Origin: Gammaproteobacteria bacterium
GTDB lineage: Bacteria; Pseudomonadota; Gammaproteobacteria; HK1
Reading direction: 5' to 3'
Assembly: GCA_012103455.1 (NCBI GenBank)
Contig: WLWT01000001.1
Span: 1,784,001-1,848,000, forward strand
DNA: 64,000 bases
The notes under the pieces are model-generated. The model was not told the origin of the DNA and did not search any database. It saw only the letters and a program-made list of their open reading frames with translations. Of the stretch, positions 39,914 through 48,474 are shown piece after piece (positions within the stretch are counted from its first letter, which is position 1; the number at the start of each line of letters is the position of its first letter). The translations under genes were made by a program, and so were the position numbers.

Positions 39914-40344
39914 TGTATCTGGCGCCGCGTCCGCTCGGTGCGTGCCCGTCTCGCCTCTTCGTCTAGGTAGTCGATCTGCCCATGGTTGTAGGTCGCCTGA
40001 ACACGCCCCGAGTTACTGAGTACTTCTAGGTTCTTGCGTGCTGCTGCACAGTTCTCTTTATCGCGTGCCGCCAGACGCTCCATCTCCTGTTGAACGGCGT
40101 CATTGTCGGAGCGAGTAGCGCCCGCTTTGTTGGGGCGGGTGGTCAGCGCCTCTAGCTTAGCCTGGGCTTCTGCCGGCGTTACCGGTTGGATGCGCGGTTT
40201 CAATTCTTTACCGCTGGCGCCGGGAGGCAGCGATTCGGGGTAGATGGTTGTGCCGTTTTGGTCCGTGGTTTTGTATATTTTTTGGCCAGAGGCGGGCGTC
40301 GCGGCAACGGCGAGCAGGGCGCTAAGTAACGTGACTCTCAACAT
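39844..40344 (-). CDS. DUF4124 domain exported protein with mobile-element-derived C-terminus
   Basis: 166 residues. Signal peptide (TLLSALLAVAATPASG), then the DUF4124 pattern KIYKTTDQNGTTIYPESLPP, then a helical tail with CAAARKNLEVLSN and YLDEEARRARTERTRRQIQ. After RRQIQ the frame enters the miniature element and ends 22 residues later in it. Removing the element and one TGTA gives RRQIQEFCGP then stop, a more typical end for this family with Cys near the terminus. Function of DUF4124 proteins is unknown. The protein may still be made with a foreign tail. Confidence 0.75.
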   Translation of the reverse strand: MLRVTLLSALLAVAATPASGQKIYKTTDQNGTTIYPESLPPGASGKELKPRIQPVTPAEAQAKLEALTTRPNKAGATRSDNDAVQQEMERLAARDKENCAAARKNLEVLSNSGRVQATYNHGQIDYLDEEARRARTERTRRQIQGASNNSNFFVSARKYRAQNRSV

Positions 40345-40640
40345 CTTATCGGGCTCTCATTGGCATGGCTCAAGGGGTTTAGAGCATGGATCAAGGGATT
40401 TAACGTTCCGAGTTTAGCCGCTGCGGCGTAGATCGCCCGGCGAAACGATCATAGATTTTAATCTAGTAAGTAATAGCTCAGCCTGAAGTGGTGGAGCTGA
40501 AACGATGGGCCAACAAAAAATACCCGTCCTTGAACTTGACCCTCATAACGGCGCTCTTTAAGGTGAACGGTTACCCATAGAACCGGTCTACCGGGTCCAG
40601 CCGGCCCAGTGCAATCCAGATATTTTTACGAGGAATCTCC
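40345..40640 (+). promoter_or_regulatory. Leader region upstream of ilvB
   Basis: A 296-bp spacer between the divergent DUF4124 gene and ilvB. A loose direct repeat (TCAAGGGGTTTAGAGCATGG / ATCAAGGGATTTA, about 40371-40402) and an AT-rich patch (TAGATTTTAATCTAGTAAG, about 40452-40470) may hold promoter elements. No leader peptide with runs of Ile/Val/Leu codons and no clear attenuator hairpin were found. A good ribosome-binding site (GAGGA) precedes the GTG start of ilvB. Confidence 0.3.
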
Positions 40641-42362
40641 GTGGAACTAACCGGTGCGCAAATCGTATGCCGCTTCCTTGAAGATGAGGGGGTGGAGTAC
40701 CTGTTCGGATATCCTGGCGGGGCTGCTCTACATATCTATGATGCCCTGTACAGTCAAGATGCCGTCAAACACATTCTGGTACGCCACGAGCAGGGGGCGA
40801 CGCACATGGCCGATGGCTATGCGCGGGTTACCGGCAAGCCGGGTGTAGTACTGGTTACCTCCGGGCCGGGGGCGACCAACACGGTGACCGGTATCGCCAC
40901 CGCGTACATGGATTCCATTCCCATGGTTGTGTTGACGGCGCAAGTGCCCACCCATGCTATCGGTAGCGATGCGTTTCAGGAAGTCGATTGTGTGGGCATC
41001 ACGCGTCCTTGTGTGAAGCACAATTTTCTGGTGAAGAACGTGGGTGAACTGGCGCTCACCCTGAAGAAAGCATTCTACATCGCCTGCTCCGGCCGGCCCG
41101 GGCCTGTAGTGGTTGATATCCCCAAAGACGTTACAGCGCAGTCGTGCGGTTATGAATATCCAGCCGCAATCACCATGCGCTCTTATAACCCCGCGCAACG
41201 TGGCCATCCCGGCCAGATTAAGAAAGCCGCCGATTTAATCCTGAGCGCCAAGCGCCCCATGATTTATGCAGGTGGCGGTGCCATAGCCGATGGGGCCGCA
41301 CCGCAATTGACCGAGTTCGCCCGCACGCTTGGCGCACCGGTGACATTGACGCTGATGGGGTTGGGCGCATTCCCGGGACAAGATCCGCAGTTCGTAGGCA
41401 TGCTGGGTATGCACGGCACTTATGAGGCTAATATGGCGATGCATGACTGCGACGTGCTCATCGGCATCGGCGCCCGCTTCGATGATCGAGTGGTGGGCGA
41501 TCCGTCCAAGTTCTGTCCCCATGCGAAGATTGTCCATATCGATATAGATCCCTCGTCGATCTCCAAAACGGTGCAGGTGGATGTGCCTATAGTGGGCCCG
41601 GTGGGTACTGTGCTGGCGGAGCTGACCCGGCTCATCAAGGACTCGGGGCGTACGCTGGACGCAGATGCTCTGGCGGCGTGGTGGCGCCAGGTCGATGAGT
41701 GGCGCGGCATCGAGTGTTTGCGTTACGCGCGGTCCAATGAACTCATCAAACCGCAATATGTGGTGCAAAAACTGGCCGAGATAACCGGCGGTGACGCCAT
41801 CGTCACCTCGGACGTAGGACAGCACCAGATGTGGGCCGCTCAATTCTATCCGTTCAATCAGCCGCGTAAGTGGGTCAATTCGGGGGGGCTAGGCACGATG
41901 GGGTTCGGTTTGCCGGCGGCCATCGGTGCGCAGCTTGCGTTTCCCGGTGAGCAGGTCGCCTGCATTACCGGTGAAGGCAGTATCGTCATGTGCATACAGG
42001 AGCTGTCCACAGCCAAGCAGTACGGTCTGCCGATAAAAGTGGTGAACCTCAACAACCGCTACTTGGGCATGGTGCGCCAGTGGCAAGAATTCATGTATGA
42101 AAGCCGCGAATCCCACTCTTATCTAGACTCGCTGCCCGACTTTGCCGCGTTGACCGAGAGCTTCGGTCATGTGGGCATGAAGATCGACAAGCCGGGGGAT
42201 GTGGAAGGTGCCCTGCGTGAGGCATTCGCCATGAAAGACCGGCTAGTGTTCATGGATTTTATTACCGATCAGTCGGAGAACGTCTATCCCATGATGATGG
42301 CGGGTAGCGCCCATAACGAAATGTTGTTGTCGCAGTTGTCGCTCAATCGGGAGCTTGCCTGA
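40641..42362 (+). CDS. ilvB: Acetolactate synthase large subunit
   Basis: AHAS catalytic subunit, 573 residues, GTG start. It condenses pyruvate with pyruvate or 2-oxobutyrate using ThDP, first step of branched-chain amino acid synthesis. Present: FGYPGGAALHIYDAL, the catalytic Glu in HEQGATHMADGYAR, GPGATNTVTGIATAYMDSIP, the FAD-domain GMHGTYEANMAM, and the ThDP/Mg motif GEGSIVMCIQELSTAKQYGL. It lies 2 bp upstream of ilvH. In many related genomes ilvC follows; here it does not. Confidence 0.96.
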   Translation: MELTGAQIVCRFLEDEGVEYLFGYPGGAALHIYDALYSQDAVKHILVRHEQGATHMADGYARVTGKPGVVLVTSGPGATNTVTGIATAYMDSIPMVVLTAQVPTHAIGSDAFQEVDCVGITRPCVKHNFLVKNVGELALTLKKAFYIACSGRPGPVVVDIPKDVTAQSCGYEYPAAITMRSYNPAQRGHPGQIKKAADLILSAKRPMIYAGGGAIADGAAPQLTEFARTLGAPVTLTLMGLGAFPGQDPQFVGMLGMHGTYEANMAMHDCDVLIGIGARFDDRVVGDPSKFCPHAKIVHIDIDPSSISKTVQVDVPIVGPVGTVLAELTRLIKDSGRTLDADALAAWWRQVDEWRGIECLRYARSNELIKPQYVVQKLAEITGGDAIVTSDVGQHQMWAAQFYPFNQPRKWVNSGGLGTMGFGLPAAIGAQLAFPGEQVACITGEGSIVMCIQELSTAKQYGLPIKVVNLNNRYLGMVRQWQEFMYESRESHSYLDSLPDFAALTESFGHVGMKIDKPGDVEGALREAFAMKDRLVFMDFITDQSENVYPMMMAGSAHNEMLLSQLSLNRELA

Positions 42363-42364
42363 CC

Positions 42365-42856
42365 GTGCGTCATCTTATTTCCATGTTGCTAGAGAACGAG
42401 CCCGGAGCACTCAGCCGTGTGGCGGGTCTGTTTTCCGCCCGCGCTTATAACATCGAGTCCTTAAGTGTTGCGCCCACCGAGGATGATTCCGTCTCGCGCC
42501 TTACCCTGGTCACCGAGGGTGACGAGGCGATCATCGAGCAGATCACCAAGCAGCTCAACAAACTGGTGGATGTGGTCAAACTGGTAGACTTGACCGAAGG
42601 TGCTCATGTCGAACGCGAGTTGATGTTGATTAAAGTTCGGGTTGCCGGTGGCGCCCGCGATGAAGTTTTGCGGCTCGCGGAAATATTCAGGGGGCGGGTT
42701 TTGGACGTTACCAGTGCAACGTGCACGCTCGAGTTGACCGGTACCGGGGACAAACTGGACGCGTTCATCAAAGCGGTCGATGGCAAGATAGTGCTGGAGG
42801 TGGCCCGCTCCGGGGCGATGGGTATGGCCCGCGGTGAGCGCAGTCTTAGAGTTTAA
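42365..42856 (+). CDS. ilvH: Acetolactate synthase small (regulatory) subunit
   Basis: 163 residues, GTG start. An N-terminal ACT domain (RHLISMLLENEPGALSRVAG, then GLFSARAYNIESLSVAPTED) confers valine feedback inhibition. The C-terminal domain has ELMLIKVRVAGGARDEV and GRVLDVTSATCTLELTG. It pairs with IlvB. The next gene starts 40 bp downstream. Confidence 0.96.
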   Translation: MRHLISMLLENEPGALSRVAGLFSARAYNIESLSVAPTEDDSVSRLTLVTEGDEAIIEQITKQLNKLVDVVKLVDLTEGAHVERELMLIKVRVAGGARDEVLRLAEIFRGRVLDVTSATCTLELTGTGDKLDAFIKAVDGKIVLEVARSGAMGMARGERSLRV

Positions 42857-42895
42857 GCGAGCAGGCCCCGGAGGCGCCCCTAGCGGTAGCGGTTT

Positions 42896-43519
42896 ATGCT
42901 CGCTCCTCGCGGTCAAGCTCCGGCGGTGGCTGCCGCATTGGCGGCTGGTCTTTGCACGTATATCTTGAGTCCGTGGGCTATGGTGCCGGGCATCGTGCTG
43001 GTGGCGGTGATTGTTTGGGCGTTCTATGAGCCTTGCGTGACTACCCCGTCGCTGCCATTGGCCGCCGTGAGTCCGCTGACGGCAACGGTTCAGTCGGTCG
43101 CAATAAAGCTGGACCCTTGGCTCAAGGAACGCAAAACCGTGCGGATCGCACTGCGGGTACCGTTACCTGGTATTGCCACCGTGCGGGCGCCGCTTGAGGG
43201 AAAGATTGTCGATTTCCGGGTCCGGGGCGGTGTTAACAAGCACGACCAGAGCGAAGGTTCGCCGACCTGTTACACCTTACGGCTACGCACCGATGAGGAC
43301 GACGATATAGTCATTGCCATCTATGGGCGCCGTCACATATCCAGATTCAAGGCAAGCGTGGCGCCCGGAGAACGGGTAGGGCATGGACGGCCGCTTGGAT
43401 TTATCTTTTTCGCCACTGTCGTCACGGTCTACCTGCCGAACGGTAGCGACTGTCAACTCGGTGTTGGGGAGCGGGTCGCCGCCGGTGGCAGCGTTCTGGC
43501 GACGTTGGTACGCGATTAG
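42896..43519 (+). CDS. Phosphatidylserine decarboxylase-like protein lacking the pyruvoyl site
   Basis: 207 residues. Two N-terminal hydrophobic segments (about residues 8-45) end in WAFYEP, in place of the FFRDP of short (type II/PSD-B) decarboxylases. The beta domain then aligns: VPLPGIATVRAPLEGKIVDF in place of SPLDVHVNRAPxxGxV, YTLRLRTDEDDDIVIAIYGR, RFKASVAPGERVGHGRPLGF, then FFATVVTVYLPNGSDCQLGV where active enzymes have RFGSRVDVYLP. The Gly-Ser self-cleavage site is Ala-Thr and the catalytic His is gone, so decarboxylation is not expected. Its position before pssA is the classic psd place. Confidence 0.72.
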   Translation: MLAPRGQAPAVAAALAAGLCTYILSPWAMVPGIVLVAVIVWAFYEPCVTTPSLPLAAVSPLTATVQSVAIKLDPWLKERKTVRIALRVPLPGIATVRAPLEGKIVDFRVRGGVNKHDQSEGSPTCYTLRLRTDEDDDIVIAIYGRRHISRFKASVAPGERVGHGRPLGFIFFATVVTVYLPNGSDCQLGVGERVAAGGSVLATLVRD

Positions 43520-43564
43520 TCGAGATCCGTGAGGTCGGCTCCGTACTTCGGTAGACTTGCCGTC

Positions 43565-44326
43565 ATGACCGACACCCAACTAGCAAAACCGCGCCGGCGC
43601 GGGATTTATCTGCTGCCGAATCTGTTCACCACGGCGGCACTGTTCGCCGGGTTCTACGCCATCGTGATGAGTGTGGGTGAGCGTTACGAGCAGGCGGCGA
43701 TCGCCATTTTTGTGGCTATGATTCTAGATGGTGCCGATGGCCGTATCGCCCGTTTGACCAACACACAAAGTGAGTTTGGCGCCCAATACGATAGTTTGAG
43801 CGATATAGTCTCGTTCGGCATCGCGCCTGCGCTAGCGATCTATCAATGGGCGTTGGCACCGCTTGGAAAGCTCGGTTGGTTAGCGGCTTTTTTCTACGCT
43901 GCGGCCACGGCCCTGCGGCTGGCGCGGTTCAATACCCAACTCGGCGTGGCCGATAAACGTTATTTCCAAGGATTGCCCTGTCCGGCGGCGGCGGCCGTGG
44001 TTGCCGGGTTGATATGGGTCGGTGTAGACCATGGCATGAGCGGTGACGTCGTGATTTTCACGGCGCTTGCCATCACCGTGCTGACTGGCGCCCTGATGGT
44101 GAGCAATGTCCGCTTTAACAGTTTCAAGGAGATCGACCTCAAGGGCAAAGTGCCGTTTATGGCGCTGTTGGCTCTGCTCGGTGCTTTCACCCTGGTCTCT
44201 CTAGCGCCCCCTGTGACCTTGTTTGCGGTGTTCTCTATCTACGCCGTGTCGGGGCCGGCGACTACGCTTGTCCAAATCCGCCGCCGGCGCGCAGCGCGGC
44301 AGGCCGAAGGGCAGCGGGCGCCGTAA
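43565..44326 (+). CDS. pssA: CDP-diacylglycerol-serine O-phosphatidyltransferase
   Basis: 253 residues from the ATG at 43565 (MTDTQLAKPRRRGIYLLPN). Integral membrane enzyme making phosphatidylserine from CDP-diacylglycerol. The CDP-alcohol phosphotransferase signature is complete: DGADGRIARLTNTQSEFG followed by AQYDSLSD, giving all four aspartates. About eight membrane segments. An active Psd would use its product, but the adjacent Psd-like gene looks inactive. Confidence 0.94.
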   Translation: MTDTQLAKPRRRGIYLLPNLFTTAALFAGFYAIVMSVGERYEQAAIAIFVAMILDGADGRIARLTNTQSEFGAQYDSLSDIVSFGIAPALAIYQWALAPLGKLGWLAAFFYAAATALRLARFNTQLGVADKRYFQGLPCPAAAAVVAGLIWVGVDHGMSGDVVIFTALAITVLTGALMVSNVRFNSFKEIDLKGKVPFMALLALLGAFTLVSLAPPVTLFAVFSIYAVSGPATTLVQIRRRRAARQAEGQRAP

Positions 44327-44356
44327 GGCTCACTAGTTGTTGACGGATGGTCAAAC

Positions 44357-45124
44357 GTGACTGAGGAGTGCGACATGGTGCCGGACAAACTGCATTATCT
44401 GCGTTTAATGGGCATCACCCCGTGGATTCGCCGGGATCTGGCCAGTTCGCTTGTGCACACACCGCAAGAGACTGTAGCTGCAACGGATATCGCGGAGCCG
44501 GGGAAGGGAGGGGTTATGTCGGCTTTGTCTGCTGAGCAACCGATGCCTACCGAGCTGCTGGATTGGGACGCATTGCGAGCACGAGTGGCGGCGTGCCAGC
44601 GTTGCGAATTGCATGCAACCCGCACTCAAACGGTCTTTGGCGTGGGCGCCCCTAATGCCGATCTCATGATCGTCGGCGAGGCGCCAGGGGAACGGGAAGA
44701 TGCCCTGGGCGAGCCATTTGTAGGACGTGCCGGGCAGTTGTTGAATGCCATGCTGCAGGCTATAGGGCTCGACCGGAAAAGCGTCTTCATCTCCAATGTG
44801 CTCAAGTGCCGGCCACCACGTAACCGCGATCCGAAAATCGAGGAGTCGATGCAATGCGGGCCGTACTTGGACCGGCAAATCGCGTTAGTGCGTCCCAAGT
44901 TGTTGCTTGCAGTGGGACGCATTGCCGCGCAAACCCTGTTACAAACCAAAATCTCTATCGGCCGGTTACGGGGTCGCCAACACCGCTACGGCGTGAGCGA
45001 TCTGCCGTTGTTGGTCACCTATCATCCGGCCTATCTGCTTCGTTCACCCGCCGAGAAATACCGGGCGTGGCAGGATCTGAAACAGGTTCGCCGGATGCTC
45101 GAGGAACGGGCACTCGGAGATTAG
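44357..45124 (+). CDS. Uracil-DNA glycosylase, family 4 (iron-sulfur)
   Basis: 255 residues, GTG start. The C-terminal ~200 residues are a family 4 UDG: iron-sulfur Cys pair in [12 protein letters not shown], active-site motif [21 protein letters not shown], third Cys in [12 protein letters not shown], fourth near SMQCGPYL, and motif [12 protein letters not shown]. The first ~60 residues are a variable linker. It removes uracil from DNA to start base excision repair. Located before rimI, an arrangement found in pseudomonads. Confidence 0.93.
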   Translation: MTEECDMVPDKLHYLRLMGITPWIRRDLASSLVHTPQETVAATDIAEPGKGGVMSALSAEQPMPTELLDWDALRARVAACQRCELHATRTQTVFGVGAPNADLMIVGEAPGEREDALGEPFVGRAGQLLNAMLQAIGLDRKSVFISNVLKCRPPRNRDPKIEESMQCGPYLDRQIALVRPKLLLAVGRIAAQTLLQTKISIGRLRGRQHRYGVSDLPLLVTYHPAYLLRSPAEKYRAWQDLKQVRRMLEERALGD

Positions 45125-45207
45125 GGTACCTGGAGGCAAGACACTTGAGAAATAGTGCCGCGAGCGCCGTCGATTCAGGTAAGCCCTTAAAGCGCGGGCG
45201 GGTCCGG

Positions 45208-45657
45208 ATGGCAGCGCAAATTCGCCTGATGCGCGAAGATGATCTGCAAACGATTCTGCTAGTGGAGAGGGCCGCTTACCAATTCCCGTGGACCCCCGGT
45301 GTGTTTCGCGATTGCCTGCGTGTCGGCTACTGTTGCTGGGTGATAGTCATCGGTGGTGAGGTGGTGGGGCACGGCATCATGTCCGCCGCCGCGGGTGAGG
45401 CGCATATTTTGCATTTGTGTATCGCGCCGAATGTCCAAGGTATGGGGCTTGGACGTTCACTGTTGATGCATCTGCTGCGAGTCGCGCGGGAACATCAAGC
45501 GTATGAGATCTTCCTGGAGGTACGTCCGTCCAATCACATCGCGAGTGCGCTTTATGCCAATGCAGGATTTGCTGCGGTTGGATTTCGCAAGGATTACTAC
45601 CCTGGGCACGGGGGACGGGAAGATGCCATCGTGATGTCGCTCTCGATCCTGAAATGA
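45208..45657 (+). CDS. rimI: Ribosomal protein S18-alanine N-acetyltransferase
   Basis: 149 residues from the ATG at 45208 (AAQIRLMREDDLQTILLVER). GNAT fold: acetyl-CoA-binding motif VQGMGLGRSLLMHLLRVARE, then FLEVRPSNHIASALYANAGF and GFRKDYYPGHGGREDAIVMS, diagnostic for RimI. It acetylates the N-terminus of S18, whose gene is also in this window. Confidence 0.93.
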   Translation: MAAQIRLMREDDLQTILLVERAAYQFPWTPGVFRDCLRVGYCCWVIVIGGEVVGHGIMSAAAGEAHILHLCIAPNVQGMGLGRSLLMHLLRVAREHQAYEIFLEVRPSNHIASALYANAGFAAVGFRKDYYPGHGGREDAIVMSLSILK

Positions 45658-45777
45658 TTATCTTGCGCCAGGTCGTTGCTCCCCGTGAGTGGGTCCCTAT
45701 TGGAGTACACATGAGCGGTACTCGCAAAGTGGGTTGCTTGCAAATAGCGACCGTGTACACATGAGTGTCCTGGCCGT

Positions 45778-46567
45778 ATGAGTGTCTTAGTTTTTGATAT
45801 TGAGACAGTGCCTGACGTAGAAGGTGGGGCGCGGTTGTATGGCCTGGAAGGCCTCAGCCCCGAGCACGCTGCCAAGGCTATGTTTCAACTGCGCCAAGCG
45901 GAGGCCGGTACGGAGTTCTTGCGCTACCACCTGCACTGCATCGTCGCCATCGCCGTGGTTCTGAGATCTGCAGAGCGCTTCAGGGTATGGTCGCTAGGTG
46001 GCCATGATTCAAGCGAAGATGAACTCATCAGCCGCTTCTTTGATGGCATCGAACGCTATTCACCCACCTTGGTGTCCTGGAATGGCGGCGGTTTTGACTT
46101 GCCGGTACTGCACTATAGAGCCTTGGTGCATGGAATCCAGGCGCCGCGTTATTGGGAGACGGGTGATACCGATCCGTCGTTTCGATGGAATAACTATCTC
46201 AACCGGTTTCACGAGCGGCACATCGACCTCATGGACCTGCTGGCCGGCTATCAGGCCAAGGCCTTCGTTGGTTTGGATCCGTTGGCGATGTTGCTGGGAT
46301 TCCCGGGTAAACGAGGGATGGCGGGCGATCAGGTGTTCGATGCATACCTAGCCGGTGATATTGAATCGATTCGCAACTACTGCGAAACCGATGTTTTAAA
46401 TACCTACCTGGTCTATCTGAGGTTTCAATTGTTCAGAGGGCGGATGGGACCACGCTCAGTATGATGCCGAATGCGCCAGGGTGCGCGGGCAATTGGAGGC
46501 CGATGACCGGGCGCATCTGCGCGACTTCGCCGCAGCGTGGTCCGATGATGGTAGGCGCGCCGGATAG
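45778..46567 (+). CDS. Predicted 3'-5' exonuclease, PolB-like, frameshifted near the 3' end
   Basis: The first 228 residues are open and carry the DnaQ-like fold: ExoI MSVLVFDIETVPD, ExoII in TLVSWNGGGFDLPVLHYRAL, and ExoIII YCETDVLNTYLVYLRFQL. The open frame ends MGPRSV at a TGA (46462-46464). A neighbouring frame continues with QYDAECARVRGQLEADDRAH and LRDFAAAWSDDGRRAG to a TAG at 46567, matching the usual family tail. A single-base indel near 46450 explains this. The catalytic part is complete, so activity may survive. Confidence 0.82.
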
Positions 46568-48474
46568 TGACAGCACCGGGCGGTTTTAAAGTGGCAAATA
46601 TCATTCAGCTACCCCCCGTTCTGGCCAATCAGATCGCCGCAGGCGAAGTGGTGGAGCGTCCTGCGTCGGTGGTTAAAGAGCTGCTTGAAAATGCCATAGA
46701 TGCTGGAGCGCGCACGGTGCGTATCGATGTGGACAGGGGCGGTGCCGCGCTTATCAGGGTGCGTGATGACGGCGTTGGCATCGCGCCCGATGAGTTGGCC
46801 TTGGCACTCTCTAGACACGCGACCAGCAAAGTACGGTCGTTCGATGATCTGATGCGTGTGCAGACACTGGGATTCAGGGGCGAGGCCCTACCCAGTATTG
46901 CATCGGTTGCCCGCGTGCGCCTGACCTCACGCCAGCCTCGGCAAGATACCGCCTGGAGCCTGGAGGTCGAAGGTACCAACATCACCGCTGAGTCGCCACG
47001 GCCTGCTAGCGCTCCCCCCGGCACAACGGTGGAAGTGCGGGATCTGTTTTTCAATACACCGGCTAGACGCCGCTTTCTACGCACTTCACGCACAGAATAC
47101 TTGCACGTGGAGACAGTGGTGCGGCGCACCGCTTTGGCTCATCCGGAATTGGACCTGGTACTGACACGCGATGGCCGCAATGCACTGGTGGCCCGTGCCG
47201 CCGCGGAAGACGCCGGTCTTCGCCGTATGAGCGATATCTGCGGCGCGCGGTTCGCGCAAACGGCCATTGCCTTCGAGGCTCATGCGGGTGCTATGCACTG
47301 CTTCGGATGGGCTGCTCCGGCCGGCGAAGCACGGGCCAGTGCCGATTTGCAATACGCGTGTGTCAATGGCCGCGTGGTACGCGATCCGTTGCTGCGCCAC
47401 GCGATGCGCGCGGCATTCGAGGAGGCGGTAAGCGAGGGCCGCCAACCCGCCTACGTGGTGTATCTGGAATTGCCAGCGGGCGACTTGGACGTCAACGTGC
47501 ATCCCACCAAACACGAAGTGCGTTTCGGTGATGCGCGTACCGTGCACGATTTCGTGTGGAGTACTGTGCGCCGCACCCTGCACGGTGACCAAGTGGATAG
47601 TGAGCATCCGGCTGCTGAACCGCTGCGGCCTGAGCTGATGCGCCCTGAGCTGATGCCATCAGGTCAAGAAGACCCCGGTGCGGATGGAGGCCCTGGCGCT
47701 TACCCCGGCGGTGATGAAGAGCTTCGGGCACTACAGAGCAGCCGGATAGAGGAAGGCTCTTCCCATCAAGGCGGTGCCGGCCACAGCCGTAGTCATTCAC
47801 GCCAAGGCGCGCCTTGGAATCACCCACAGGCATTGCGAGTAGCGGACGATGAGCTAGACAAGTATGTGCGCCTGGTTGGATCAGCAACCGATCAGCGGCC
47901 ACCCACTGGTGATCGGAAACGCGCCGGACCGGCGGACTCGTCGTTGGTACGGTTGAGCCATAGATACGCTCTGTATCGCCGCGACGCTGAGCGGACGTGG
48001 GCCTTAGTCGATGGCGCTGCGTTGATACAATTCGTCGTTGAACGGGCACTTAAGTCTGGTGATGAGGTATCCATACCGTTGCTGATCCCCGCTGCACACA
48101 GCATACCTGCCCCCGATCTAGAGGCAAACGAGGCATTCTCGGATCATCTGGGCCAGCTCGGTTTTGCCGTGCGCAGAAGCGCGCCCGAAGAGGTGGCGTT
48201 GCTGGAGATACCCGCTTGTTTACAGCACTTGGAGCAGGCCACTTTGTGGGATTGTCTGGCCGCCTCATGGGGGGCGGACATCGATGTTGTGACAGTGGCG
48301 CTGGCCCAGGTTGCCGCTCAAGATATGAGCAGCATAGACGATACTGTCATGCAACGCTGGCTAGACTGTCAGGCGGCGAATACTGCTTGGCCGCCCCGGG
48401 TAATACGAGAACTCAATGAGGCGGAACTAACGGCTCTTTTTTCCCGCGCAACAGTTAAGGACACGGCACGTTGA
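46567..48474 (+). CDS. mutL: DNA mismatch repair protein MutL
   Basis: MutL, 635 residues, GTG start (a second GTG at 46597 begins VANIIQLPP). GHKL ATPase motifs are intact: KELLENAIDAGARTVRID, VRDDGVGIAPDEL, HATSKVRSFDDL, TLGFRGEALPSI. The linker (about residues 345-430) is low complexity and contains a 15-bp DNA duplication giving RPELM twice. The C-terminal dimerisation domain lacks the DQHAxxER endonuclease motif, as in species that use MutH or have none. It is coupled to miaA. Confidence 0.94.
   Translation: MTAPGGFKVANIIQLPPVLANQIAAGEVVERPASVVKELLENAIDAGARTVRIDVDRGGAALIRVRDDGVGIAPDELALALSRHATSKVRSFDDLMRVQTLGFRGEALPSIASVARVRLTSRQPRQDTAWSLEVEGTNITAESPRPASAPPGTTVEVRDLFFNTPARRRFLRTSRTEYLHVETVVRRTALAHPELDLVLTRDGRNALVARAAAEDAGLRRMSDICGARFAQTAIAFEAHAGAMHCFGWAAPAGEARASADLQYACVNGRVVRDPLLRHAMRAAFEEAVSEGRQPAYVVYLELPAGDLDVNVHPTKHEVRFGDARTVHDFVWSTVRRTLHGDQVDSEHPAAEPLRPELMRPELMPSGQEDPGADGGPGAYPGGDEELRALQSSRIEEGSSHQGGAGHSRSHSRQGAPWNHPQALRVADDELDKYVRLVGSATDQRPPTGDRKRAGPADSSLVRLSHRYALYRRDAERTWALVDGAALIQFVVERALKSGDEVSIPLLIPAAHSIPAPDLEANEAFSDHLGQLGFAVRRSAPEEVALLEIPACLQHLEQATLWDCLAASWGADIDVVTVALAQVAAQDMSSIDDTVMQRWLDCQAANTAWPPRVIRELNEAELTALFSRATVKDTAR
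47625..47654. repeat. 15-bp in-frame tandem duplication in the mutL linker
   Basis: GCGGCCTGAGCTGAT (47625-47639) then GCGCCCTGAGCTGAT (47640-47654), encoding RPELM twice in the disordered linker of MutL. Frame is preserved. Confidence 0.85.

Noticed and set aside
45700..45780. Repeated GTACACATGAG upstream of the exonuclease gene as a regulator binding site
   Set aside because: Two exact copies and one partial copy exist but spacing is irregular and no known motif fits; could be another short duplication.
47580..48474. MutL C-terminus suspected to be truncated because the DQHAxxER motif is absent
   Set aside because: E. coli-type MutL proteins also lack this endonuclease motif; length (635) and the hydrophobic pattern of the C-domain are normal.
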